The position numbers were made by a program, and so were the translations under genes. Below are positions 21,693 through 31,494 of a stretch of 64,000 nucleotides of DNA, in pieces (the first letter of the stretch is position 1; every line of letters begins with the position of its first letter). A model generated the notes under the pieces. That model did not search any database, had not been told where the DNA came from, and saw only the letters and a list, made by a program, of their open reading frames with translations. The stretch comes from Hysterangium stoloniferum. Lineage: Eukaryota; Basidiomycota; Agaricomycetes; Hysterangiales; Hysterangiaceae. Location of the stretch: assembly GCA_015178975.1 (NCBI GenBank), contig WHVD01000045.1, forward strand, positions 552,752 to 616,751. The letters are read 5' to 3'.

Positions 21693-23248
21693 ATGAAGAA
21701 AATAACATCAAATTATGATGATAAGATACCTATGTGGTTTACACATAGTATCAAAAAAGAGGATATATTATATTCCAGAATATATGGAAAAGAATTCAGA
21801 ATATCTGAAAATATTCTTGTTAAATCTGTTAGGAAAGATATATCTGAAATATTAAATAAAATGAACATAAAAATAAGAAGTAGATCCTATTCAAGATTCT
21901 TAAGTATTATTACATTACATTTATCTAAACCTTGGAAGAGACATATCTTTGCTGATATTATTATGAACAATAAACAAGTAAATTATTTAATATCATTAAG
22001 AGAAAGTTCTGAACCTTTATTCATGAGAAAGTATCTATCTTGTTCTTGTCTTCTTTCTAAGTTTACGATAATAGATGAAGTTGAAGAATTAAAAATAAGA
22101 GTTTTTTATAATAAATGTTATTTGGAGTCTTTTTTAATGAAATTAATAATATCTTCTACTTTCAAATTATATGAAAGGATAAAATTAATGAAGAATATGA
22201 AAGTATTTTTGGAAAAGTTAATTATCATAAACCAAAAGAGTATAAGGGTATAAAAGAACTAAGGAAACTTGAACCCACATTATTTGTCAATAACTATACT
22301 AGAGAATGTGCTATTTTACCTGTAGTAGATAAGATACCAAATCTGGAAAAATATAGTTATTTAAATTACCATGATATAATGTATAGAGCACCAGATGGCT
22401 ACTATATAGGATTAAAGAAGAATAGACTTCCTAATAAAAATACGTTTAAATATTTAGTTACCTGTTATAAGACAGATCATATGCTTAGAAAGAACTCTTT
22501 GATATATAAATATGTTCATGATGACGAAGAAAAAGTTAGAAATATCATAAATAAGTTCTCCTCATTCTCAGAATGCTTAGAATGGATATTGGGACCTAGT
22601 CCTAATATAATAGTTAATAAGTCTATATGTAAACAAGAATTATGGTATGAAGATGATGTAAATATCGATAATGACGTGTGTTTCAGGTATTTCGAAGAAT
22701 TATACAAATGTAATATATTGATAATTATTAAACAAAGAGGAGAATGTAAAGTATATATACCTCCATACAAGGAAGTGTATATATGGAACTTAAAGAAATA
22801 TGATAAATATATTATGATAAATAGAATATTACCTCCTAGGTACACAGATCAAAATATTTCATATGAACCTATATCAAAGAATAAATCTTTTATTCTAAGT
22901 AAAGAAAGTTGTATAGATATTATAAAAGAGAAGTTATCTATTACCTATAAAGGTTCTGTAAATAATATGAAACATCTAAAATATCAATGGATAAATGATA
23001 GAGGAAAGTGTACTATGATAGTGGACAAAGATGGTAATAAGGAAAGATGTTATCGTGAACCTTTTAAGCTTCCACTATTGAAACAATATGATGGAACATT
23101 ATTACAATACTTTAGATATCTGAATAAAATAAGAACAAAAAATAACTTGGAGAAGTTAATCTGGAGAAGTACCGATAATAAACATATCTACTTTCCAAAT
23201 ATTGAATCTGCTCGTAGATGGAAAGGATCAAAAGTAGAATCCTTGTGA
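21693..23248 (+). pseudogene. Large NCLDV-like protein, two frames, truncated
   Basis: The first ORF (186 codons from ATG 21693 to 22253) and the second (from about 22190, ATG at 22379, to 23248) are parts of one gene: the second frame is already open and coding-like before the first stops, so a small indel lies around 22170-22250. The second frame has TLFVNNYTREC, then DGYYIGL and KYLVTCYKTDH, and CFRYFEELYKCNIL. The pattern of an NYTR-x-C block followed by a Cys-Tyr-Lys block recalls a long conserved NCLDV protein family, possibly the one compared with the large early transcription factor subunit, but this is from memory of family style and unverified. Upstream of 21693 the frame stays open into the junction, so the N-terminus may be missing. 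Confidence 0.5.
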
Positions 23249-23281
23249 TAATAGAACCTATGATGGATCTAAACTTGGATA

Positions 23282-24854
23282 CTACAATACCCGGAGATCC
23301 TCTGGGTATTGTGAAGATACAGGGCATTCCATTGCTTGTTTTATCATAGATGATGCAAAAATAGTCCTTGCACCTTGGTTATGATTAGAATATGGAATAG
23401 AAGATGCTGAGATACCAAAAATAACAGAAGGGTGTATCTCCATATGAGTGTAATTTTCTGGATTTCCCTTATATGACATATCAGTTATACTAGAGTATTC
23501 AGCCTCTAAAGGATCTAGGTACTCTACAAAGCCAATCTTTAACAAGTCTTCCCACGAAGTATCAGTAATAACATCCCAATCTATTACTTTTCTGTTTGTC
23601 TTTATTAGAGGTCTCATTAGTCTGTTTCTCCATGTTCTTATGTATATAATACTATCCCTTTCTACATGTACTGATACATATGGATTATTCTTCTTATGTC
23701 AACAATCTTTTCATACATAAGTATCATCTCTGGTAGTACCTATTACCATTCCATTATACACTACCCAAGGTCTAGAGGTATTTTGAGATATTAATCTAAT
23801 AATATCTTCATATATGTCCTCTATTCCAGGACTTATAACACATGTAGACGCTAGATTCTTAATTAGTCCTACTTGTTTCCCTTCTGGTGTTTCACTAGGG
23901 CAAATGTATCCCTTCTGAGTCTTGTGTATCTGTCTCATTGGAAAACTGGTAGAATTATCATCAGCAGGAACTACTATTCTTCTAGTACTAGAAATATAAT
24001 CTATTTCTGATTTATTACCTACCTGTACTACCATCTTCGACTTGATCATATTACTAATTCTTAAAGAACACGTTCTCATAACAGAATATAATTCATTGTC
24101 TATTCTTTTTCTAATTTTCCCAGTTTTCTTATTAAATGCTCTATCTATTAGAGTAGATAAGATGTTACCAGAAGTCTGAAATATCTTATGACCATAGTGA
24201 TCCCTGTCTGTTTCTAGAGTTTTATCAAATTTCACAGCAATACATTTATCTAGGGCAAGCATTATTGTTCTACAAACTTCCCTCTTTTTTACCTTTCCAC
24301 GTATATTATCTATAAAATATTTATAAGCTCCAGCACTTAGGGGTTTATCCTCATCCCCTATAATAGAGAATATTCTACTATTGTCAGGTTCTATCTTCCA
24401 TTTTTTGAATAAACTTGATATATATAGTTTTTCGTTGGGATTGTTTTCTGTTATTATTCTAATATATATATTTTTAGAATATACTAACTTCATGGAATTT
24501 CTAGACTCTGGAAATCTAGTTTCACAAGTAATATCATCATTCTCGATAGTTACAAATAAACTATTTCTTGACTTTCCTTCTTGTATCAAAGGAACCTTTT
24601 CTACACCATCTATTATAAAGTAAGTAGCCTTTAGAGTTCATCATAGGAATTTCAAATCTCTCTTCTCCTATTACAGTCATATTAAAACTTTCTCTACCTC
24701 TAATATGCCTTATATCATCTTCTTCTTGGAATTCTATACTATATTTCTCTAATAACTTATCATTTACTAGTTCTTTGAAAATTATATCTTGATTTGCTAA
24801 TAACTTATGAAACTCAAAGTACTTACTTAGAAGTGAACTACGATGATCATCCAT
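23282..24854 (-). pseudogene. Viral-type RNA polymerase second largest subunit (RPB2), 5' half
   Basis: Three minus-strand pieces lie in order: 24854-24561, 24589-23711 and 23617-23282. They are separated by frame changes near 24610 and near 23700. Visible RPB2 hallmarks are DRDHYGHKIFQTSG (piece 2, residues 128-141; fork/lobe region), ICPSETPEGKQVGLIKNLA (residues 229-247), EYLDPLEAEYSSI and EIHPSVIFGISASSIP (piece 3), and NHNQGARTIFASSM. The order matches protrusion, lobe, fork and external domains. Homology stops after the KQAM motif near 23330, so the hybrid-binding domain with catalytic residues and the C-terminal clamp are absent. Only about 520 codons of a protein normally around 1100-1200 remain. 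It shares a divergent 44-bp gap with the ORF at 24899. Confidence 0.9.
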
Positions 24855-24898
24855 AAAATGAATAAATACATTTAAAAGGTATTCATTTTTAACTTACA
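24855..24898. promoter_or_regulatory. Divergent AT-rich intergenic gap with palindrome
   Basis: The 44 bp between the RPB2 start (minus strand) and the next ORF (plus strand) are nearly all A/T. They hold a perfect 10-bp inverted repeat, AAAATGAATA (24855-24864) and TATTCATTTT (24880-24889). Promoters for both genes must lie here if they were once expressed; the palindrome may be a shared control site or RNA hairpin. Confidence 0.4.
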
Positions 24899-25195
24899 AT
24901 GAGTAACAAACCATTATATGTCTCATCCGATCTTTTTAATATTAAGAAAGTATCATTGGAAGAAGTCCAAGATGGAGATATAAAGAGGACAAAGGTAAAG
25001 TATAGATACTCTGATGGGGAGATTAGAGATTTATGTCTAACCACACCACCAGATAGTTTTATTCTATGCCTAGGCATTAAAGATGATATGTTTGGAAAGG
25101 GAGATAATAGAAAACCTACAGGGAAACATGCCTGTTCTCTAGTACTAGGAGATGATAGCAACGAAAATGGCTACCAATGTTGTTTCCTTGCATGA
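24899..25195 (+). pseudogene. Unassigned viral ORF, possibly truncated DNA-binding protein
   Basis: 98 codons from MSNKPLYVSSD. The middle has LCLTTPPDSFILCLGIKDD followed by a short basic stretch and KHACSLVLGDDSNENG. A TTP segment with a following GI and a beta-strand SLVL recalls small NCLDV proteins thought to bind single-stranded DNA, but the resemblance is weak. The last 15 codons run into the start of the TFIIS-like ORF in another frame, so the natural C-terminus seems to have been lost by a deletion that joined the two genes near 25150-25180. Confidence 0.4.
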
Positions 25196-25334
25196 AGAAA
25201 GGATATCAACAATATATACTTGTCCTAAGTGTAATAGTAACAGAGTATTCTCAGAACAGCAAATAAGGGCTGCAGATGAAGGTGCAACAACCATGTATGT
25301 CTGTAATAATTGTGATCATAGATGGAACGATTGA
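25152..25334 (+). pseudogene. TFIIS-type zinc ribbon (transcript cleavage factor C-terminus)
   Basis: 60 codons; the functional start might be the ATG at 25152 or 25170, but the N-terminal part of a usual viral TFIIS (about 150-200 residues) is missing. The zinc ribbon is complete: CPKCNSNRVF, the acidic loop with RAADE, and CNNCDHRW just before the end. The Asp-Glu pair in the loop is the catalytic pair of TFIIS, which stimulates RNA cleavage by backtracked polymerase. Its presence beside RPB2 suits an NCLDV transcription set. The N-terminus is probably replaced by the deletion junction with the ORF at 24899. Confidence 0.85.
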
Positions 25335-25359
25335 ATACTTATTTTTAAAAGTATTCAAT
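25330..25359 (+). terminator. Palindrome over the TFIIS-like stop codon
   Basis: ATTGAATACTT (25330-25340) and AAGTATTCAAT (25349-25359) form a perfect 11-bp stem with an 8-nt AT loop overlapping the TGA stop. Some giant viruses end transcripts at such hairpins (known for mimivirus), so this may be a former 3'-end signal. It shares the GAATA/TATTC core with the palindrome at 24855-24889. Confidence 0.45.
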
Positions 25360-25410
25360 GATCATATTGTATTAAAATGATTAATAAAATATATTATATA
25401 TTCATTATAG

Positions 25411-25725
25411 ATGATGTTTGATATAGGAGTAACATTCGAAAATTATGAAAATAAAGACTGCCCCATCCTACCATCTACATCATATCAATCAGATGATTTT
25501 ATTAACATCATAAAAGAATTTCTCTATATTACAGGGCACAGTACCAATACAAGATCTATTAGACATAAATATGTTTCTAGTTCAACAACATATTATGAAG
25601 ATAATATTTGTTTGATAGGAAATAATGGAGAAGTTCTTTTGGTTTTGAAAATATATAAGTCCCCTCCAATGATTTGTATTATGCCATTGTCAGTAGTAGA
25701 GAAAAATTTGTTTGATCCAATCTAA
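25411..25725 (+). pseudogene. Unassigned AT-rich ORF at the right end of the viral block
   Basis: 104 codons starting MMFDIGVTFENYENKD, with SDDFINIIKEFLYITGH and ICLIGNNGEVLLVLKIYKS. The composition is that of the viral block. The last ten or so codons (from VVEKNLFD) are family spacer DNA, so the gene is truncated by the junction near 25697. No family recognised. Confidence 0.4.
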
Positions 25726-25786
25726 TATTAAAGGACTATTCGACTAGATCCGTGGGCCTCTCGAATGTTTGTTGTCGTCCCCTGTT

Positions 25787-25906
25787 CCTTCCTATGCATT
25801 AGTGTCTACACCTTCCTATGCATTAATGTCTACACCTTCCTATGCATTAGTGTCTACACCTTCCTATGCATTAGTGTCTACACCTTCCTATGCATTAGTG
25901 TCTACA
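25787..25906 (+). repeat. 24-bp minisatellite, five units
   Basis: CCTTCCTATGCATTAGTGTC plus TACA is repeated five times head-to-tail (25787, 25811, 25835, 25859, 25883) with one base difference in the second unit (TTAATG). Other family copies of this spot (near 21216, 55337, 61824) have one unit only, so the expansion is local to the flank of the viral block. Because the unit is a multiple of three, several frames stay open across it. Confidence 0.9.
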
Positions 25907-26061
25907 CCTTTCACTGGTGTGTCGACACCATTGATGAATTTGAATTACGTCTTCATTTTCCAGAAAAAACCCCCTGGAACATAATTACGTGGCTTCCAGA
26001 CCGTTTCATCAAAACAATGCTAGTGAGTTCATCGCCATAAAGGTGCTCGCCAAGGAGACAC
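25907..26061 (+). pseudogene. Module X fragment cut by the Helitron
   Basis: The usual lead-in to X (CACTGGTGTGTCGACACCAT) and the start of the VAIK segment (ATCGCCATAAAGGTGCTCGC, 26031-26050) are present, then the sequence leaves the family at 26062. Only the first third of module X remains. Confidence 0.55.
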
Positions 26062-27242
26062 TATTATTGGTGCATGTATTTCACGGTCTCACCTTTGGCA
26101 CAATGTGAAGATTCTGTTTTTGACTGAGAATATGTGTGTAGATCCTACTGATCAAGAGAGTGCTGTTTTTGCTCAGTGGCTTTTGGATATTGGACATGGA
26201 AAGGACATGCCTCTCGATCATATGTTTAAAGTCCCTGAACACATGCTATGTGGACCAACAGTGGATGATTTAGTCTCAACTATTTATCCAAACATACATG
26301 ATCCTAAGGCTCTTACTGATGAGTTTTTCTTGGAGTGGGCTATTCTCTGTCCTCGAAATTCAGATGTAGATCAAGTCAATGACATGCTCTTTGAAATATT
26401 TCCAGGGATTGGGCAAACCTACCACAGTGCAGACAGTGTCAAAAATGGAGCCAATGAGACATTATATCCTCCTGAGTACCTAAACTCAATCAACTTTGGA
26501 GGATTGTCACCAAGTAAATTGCATTTGAAACCTGGAGTGCCATTGATGCTGCTTCAAAACTTGGATCCAGAACAAGGACTCTGTAATGTAACAAGACTGT
26601 GGTTAATACAAATGACTCACACAGTACTTCAAGTAAAGATCATTACAGGACCTTCAGCAGGAGAGCTGGCATTCATCCCTCAAATAACAATACAAAACAA
26701 ATGCCATTTGAACTGCATCATCAGCAGTTTCTAGTCAGGCTAGCATTTTCTATGACTATCAATAAATCACAAGGTCAATATTGAAAATTAGTTGGATTGG
26801 ATCTGCATAGTCCTATGTTCTCACATGGACAGTTTTATGTTGGTGTTTCAGGAGGGACAAATTGGGGAAGAGTAAAGATTTTACTCCATGATACTGATAT
26901 GACTGCAAATGTAGTGTTTAAGGATGTTATTATTGATCCATGAGTAAGTATTCAACAAGGTTGCAAAAGGAGACTGACTTATATTTTTTAGGTTCAGTGA
27001 ATTTACCAAAGTATGTATAGTATATATAATTCTGAATAATGTAAAATTTAATCACTTTAACATAAAATTCTGAATGAATAAATGGGAAGCTGGAATGCAC
27101 AGAAGTGGTCACAGAAGGTAATACAAACTGTTGATGTAGTGTTTAAAGACATTATTATTGATCCACCAGGTTGCGAAGCGACCGAGTAAAGTTGTGGGGT
27201 GGTAGCATGGTGGGGGCTTGCCCCCCACGGGTCACAGCCTTG
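26062..27242 (+). mobile_element. Helitron 3' part with helicase fragment and terminal hairpin
   Basis: The left end joins mid-helicase DNA straight to module X, so the 5' portion is lost. The protein fragment (26064-26940) is the C-terminal half of a Pif1-like Helitron helicase: RSHLWHNVKILFLTENM, SVFAQWLLDIGHGK-like sequence, PLMLLQNLDPEQGLCN, MTINKSQGQ and SHGQFYVGVSGG. The frame changes near 26690. Near the right end GTGGGGG (27210-27216) and CCCCCAC (27222-27228) form the terminal hairpin typical of Helitrons, about 14 bp before the host T at 27243. The final bases are CTTG, not a standard CTRR. Host sequence resumes as TTGGTTAGATAGCC. Confidence 0.8.
26105..26734 (+). pseudogene. Helitron Pif1-like helicase, C-terminal fragment
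   Basis: 209 codons of open frame within the Helitron remnant, from MKILFLTENMCVD to the frame change near 26690. The segment NFGGLSPSKLHLKPGVPLML is the usual transition before the ARNQ-type motif region, and the next frame (26599-26784) supplies LAFSMTINKSQGQ, helicase motif VI region. Walker A and B motifs are not present, so no activity is possible. Confidence 0.8.
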
Positions 27243-28160
27243 TTGGTTAGATAGCCACGCGTCACCTGCGATTAGGTCATCACTGTACAACGCTATAGTC
27301 AAGTCACCGCTGCACACCAACTTGGATGAGGTTGCATCAACATTTATTATACAATTCGCTTGTTATCTAACAGGATATGGTGATTCTTGGACCATTATCG
27401 GCCTTGTGCATATCGTGGAAGCTATCTGCCACGTTCGTCAACTATCTGTCGAGGAGCTCACGGCGATCAGAGGTTACATTGAATCCTGGTTACACCCGTT
27501 CGTCGCGACATGACATCATTTCATCCTGCCCACCGAAACCATAACAGATAAAGTCACCTACAACTATCTCCCCATTATAGACATTCTATACGGCTTCTCT
27601 TGTGTTGCATCCACCAAGATGCATGGTTCCGAGATATTGCTGGAGCTGTATTACGTAGACAAGCATATACACTTCGTATTCAGTTGGGGACATCACTTTC
27701 ACTGTATCAGCGTATTCACTCCTTGCAAACCTTCTTCGACGACAGCACGCTTCTCAGCGATCACGTCAACCAGCTGAATGTGGTTTCTTCGTTCATCGGG
27801 CCCATGGTACGGAACGTTCACTATATTTTGTCTGCCAGCCGTCCATGAAACTGTCCTGCCAGTCTCATTCTGACCGACACGAGTCCTAATTGGGATCTCA
27901 TTGTGTGTGGCGAGCGAATAATCGCATTGACTCTGGATCTGATAGCTGGATCTTCCGAGCCCGAATCTGCGTGTACCACAGTGCGCAGCGTCGATACCAT
28001 CCCCATGCTCGTTCCTCTTCTTCCATATTGTGACATAATGCGCGGCTCGACCATTGACCAATTCACCAGTAACTTGCTTGGACATTTAGATTTCACCGCA
28101 AGTTCCTTCCTTTGCGTGGTTGCCACTCCTTCCACTCGTGTGTCGGTAGGGTGTAATTAG
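27243..28160 (+). pseudogene. Family A copy 3, exons 3-5
   Basis: Exon 3 resumes directly after the Helitron end (SPAIRSSLYNAIVKSPLHTN) and is in frame to LHPFVAT, where TGA (about 27511-27513) stops it. The variable block after STFIIQ reads FACYLTGYGDSWTIIGL, different from every other copy. Exons 4 and 5 are recognisable, with intron 3 altered by an indel and intron 4 donor GTACGT... retained; exon 5 ends near 28160 (TPSTRVSVGCN). Exons 1 and 2 are absent, so it cannot make the full protein. Confidence 0.65.
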
Positions 28161-29480
28161 ACCCCCACATCAGTGGTAGAAGAACATGGTTTCCCTGACA
28201 AAGGTCTTGCACAATCAGTTGGACACACTGCCTAATCATTTCTCGTCGATAATACCAACACATCTCAACCAAACCAGGAGGACCCCAATAGCATCACCCT
28301 TTAATTAATTCACTTCGCAGCCGGGGTTGCAGATGTTATAAAGCTATATGATTTGAGCCCATGTAAGAACGCATACAGTCACTTTGTATTGTCGCCGCAA
28401 GCTCTGCAGTTGTCCTCATACACATGTCGAATACATTTTGGTCCACTAGCCGTGCGTAGACTAACATCCGAATAATGAACGCCCGTCGCCATTTCGATCC
28501 ATGTCTCGTTCAGGCTCATACCTCCAGGCCGGTGTTCAACCGACAAGATCCATGTTCTTAAAACGGAGCGCCTTCACACCGTGCGAGGCAATGCGTTAAG
28601 GGAATTCCTTTTCTTCCATTGAAAACTTGACAATAAAGCTGCCATAGGTCGAGGAAATATAAGAGCGGATACAGTCACTTTTCACCATTGCGGCGAGCTC
28701 TGCAGCTTGTACGCGTTGATGCCATACGTAATTCGAATACACTTGCGGGCACCACGGGGCTAGACTGACATCCTATTTATAAATGGCGATCATTTCAAAC
28801 AGAACGCGGACTTGAGAGTTGTATGAAGTTACATAATTTGATACACTTAAAAGCGAAAGTCACGGGTAATCGTCGTTGCGAGGTTCTCTAGACTGGTGTT
28901 AAATATATTCCGAGGACTACGTTGCTGAAATAACATCGCATATACTAGCGATAACAATTTAAATTTGATGCTAGGGTGTCGTAAAGAAGGCGGTCCCAAA
29001 CCAATGGACAACACCACGATCAAGACACCGAGACTTCTTCACATGTCGTGAGCTTTGATTAGAGAAAGGTAGCTTGTGGTCATGTCAGGTGGAATCACAT
29101 ATCAATTAAGAGCTGAAAATACCCACGACGATCCGCCGCGTGCAGAAGCCAAGCCACGAGAAATCTCGTTTGTGTCGTATTTCAAAGTTTCAGTCGCTAG
29201 CGTCACACTACACGCCACGACAATTTATTTTACTCGCTATCCCGACATTTCCCCTATTGCTCTCGTTTGAGTTGACTGGAGTTCATTCCACCAATTGTCA
29301 TTTTGAATTATTTCATTTCGAGTAGTCGCGAGACAATCATTGATTTAATCTAATATTAAAGAAATCCTCGACTAGGGCCTCTTGAACGCTAGTTGTCGTC
29401 ACCAGTTCCATGCTATGCGTAGTCGCCACACCTTTCACTGATGTGTTGGTAGCATTGACGAATTCGACTTAGGTCCCCAT
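28161..29480. other. Family spacer copy 3
   Basis: Diverged spacer with the AAGAACGCATACAGTCACTT motif near 28365 and AGAGCGGATACAGTCACTT near 28663. A segment with GGACCCCAATAGCATCACCC (28279-28298) is shared with 61313-61333 only, marking a sub-group of units (copies 3 and 8). No gene is assigned. Confidence 0.4.
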
Positions 29481-29482
29481 TT

Positions 29483-29945
29483 TATGGAAAGTAACCCCCG
29501 CAACTAACATAACAGGCTTCCAGGCCGTTTCATCAAAAATAATCCTGGTGCGTCAGGCGCCACAATGACGCCAGCCAAGCATACACCGCCAGATGTCAGC
29601 ATTCGCAAGGACTCACAGCACAGTACTTCACAATTATTAATCTACCTTTTGTTCGTCGCATCGAACAGTTCACCGAGCAAGACAGAGAACAAAATATATT
29701 CACGTTCGACGGTCAGCCACCTCGTGAAAAATTGCTCTGAACTCCTCTTGGATATTGCAGCGGACGCATCAACTATAGTTATCTTTCTTGATTTTGTCAG
29801 ACCTTCAGGAAGATGCAAGCCCCTTGACATGGCAAGGGCAAAAGAGGAATACAGTCCTCATTGGCGCGATAAAAAGTTGTTTAAACTAGAAATCCTGTGG
29901 TGGGATGATGATAGAATTGAATACGGATGGCCATTATTCAAGTAA
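29483..29945 (+). pseudogene. Module X copy 3
   Basis: The VAIK-type start is degraded here (CAGGCGCCACAATGACGCCA at 29548-29567), but the second half is the best preserved in the window: ORF 29565-29945 has NCSELLLDIAADASTIVIFL, RPSGRCKPLDMARAKEEYS and EILWWDDDRIEYGWPLFK. It ends in TAA just before the B segment. The function is unknown; the kinase idea rests only on the N-terminal motif in sister copies. Confidence 0.4.
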
Positions 29946-31270
29946 CAGCCGGCTTGAGTTTAATTCTCAGTGAACGACTGTTGACAGACTAGATGTATCA
30001 CTGCCAAGGAGAGACAAATTGTCATGACCCCTTGACTATGGTTGGGATGCCAGGGAGTCCACGAACGCCACATCCTGCCTCACCCCCTATGTCAGTCATA
30101 CAGTGGACTAGGGAATAGTCTCACAGCATCTTGGCTTGACGGGTTCCTGACCCAGAATTAAACTTTGGCAAGACTAGGCAGACTAATTCAACAGAGCATT
30201 GATTGAATGAGGTAGGGATAGCTCAGTGTCAATCATTTAATATACTCGAAATCCTCACGTCTTCGTAAGACCACGAAATTCCGGAAGGAGCGTCTATTGT
30301 TTTATCCCTGTTCTGGTGGTGGTCACTCAATATACAGCGGAGACATCACACTGCCAAGCTCCTGACATCTTTGGGTTTTACCTTCATATGGTGCCTCGGT
30401 GTCGATGATCTTGACGATCAAATGTTGATACAATTTGGGCAGCTTGTATGATAAATGTCGATACGACATCATCAAAGTTGGAGTGTAGCGGTGGTTTGGG
30501 GGCACTATTATAAAATAATAACATGATTGCAATTACGTTACTCATTGCGGGCTTGCTTATTTCATGGAAACCATCTACCACGTGCGTCAGCAGTGTGTAG
30601 AAGAAGTCACTGCGATTATAGACTACTTGCATTCTTGTTATAACAGTGCATCGTACCATCATACCTCATCCTGCTGACGAAAACCATTGTCGCCAGAATA
30701 ACCAGTAACGAGGTTGAGTCAACCAAGATCCTATCCAGCTACTCATGGGTTGTATCCACGGTTTCGACATGTTGATGGAGGTGTATTCAAGATGATCGTG
30801 TGAAGCAATTTCAGAGCGCATACAATCACTTTTTATTCTTAATGCAGCTCTGTGCGGAGTCCGTGACGAAAACTGGATCGATAATACCTTTGAATTTGTA
30901 GGGCTCGTGTTTTGTGACTAATAAGGAAATATGTTGTAGGACTAGATATATATATCACAACCAATGATTATTCCCGGACCATTCTTGAACCAGCCCAAGA
31001 CCAGGTGCGGCCTTTGCTACTGTCTTTGAAGGGAATTCCTGTCCTTTTCGGACTGGTACTAGCAGACCGAAGTTTTATTGTCGTCGAGAGTAATGCAAGT
31101 GGTATTCTGTTTTTCCTGCTACACAGAAGACTATTCCCCGGAGTCATTATATTATGATGCATTACCCCGGCAAGCATCGTATCTTCTGCCCACTTTGCGA
31201 TGACAATAGGATAGGCGATGATCAAGTTGGAAATTCGTATCAACTAACAGTACCGGATTAATTCACTGAA
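29946..31270 (+). pseudogene. Family B copy 3
   Basis: The order matches copy 1: exon 2-like segment (CTTGGCTTGACGGGTTCC), GAG|GTAGGG junction near 30209 with intron to about 30279, then the exon with the NTNF-type block (shifted here), the AGAGCGCATACAATCACTT motif at 30815, a GTAGGG...TTGTAG intron near 30898-30939 and the terminal HYPGKHRIFCPLCDDN block (31148-31208). Several frames are broken. The Cys pair in the last block (CPLC) is conserved among B copies. Confidence 0.45.
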
Positions 31271-31494
31271 TGACAATCATTCAAAGCGAGAAAATAACGG
31301 ATGGATTGGGGCATCAAACTCAAAGCTGGGATTAACGCCCATCGTGTGGGACAGAAAGAGGACTGTCATGACCAGTCCCAAAGGGAGCGGGGAGAAACCA
31401 GAAAAAGGGGACATATAAGCATTCCTAACTTGGTGAATCTGGACGTACCAGAGGAACTCTACCTGCGATAGGTCACGTTGAGTGGGTCGCAATC

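Larger units (their letters stand above)
21642..25697. other. Endogenous NCLDV-like (giant virus relative) block
   Basis: About 4.05 kb is much richer in A+T than both flanks and has a different codon bias. Its genes are of viral transcription type: RPB2, a TFIIS zinc ribbon and a large protein with NCLDV-like motifs. Reading is on both strands with short intergenic gaps and AT-rich palindromes. The left flank is family spacer ending CCACCAATTGTCA, the right flank resumes family spacer at AGTAGTAGAGAAAAA, and about 30 bp of spacer between these points are missing. All large genes are broken by frame changes or truncated, so it is an inactive genomic relic. The closest NCLDV lineage cannot be told without a search. 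Confidence 0.75.

Noticed and set aside
23284-23312. A 9-bp inverted repeat (ACAATACCC / GGGTATTGT) with a short inner stem, at the convergence of two viral genes
   Set aside because: It lies inside frames that look coding on the plus strand (TTIPGDPLG) and at a recombination point, so chance palindromy is as likely as a terminator.
25765-26040. Repetitive protein with YTFLCISV units
   Set aside because: It is the translation of the 24-bp minisatellite, open because the period is a multiple of three.
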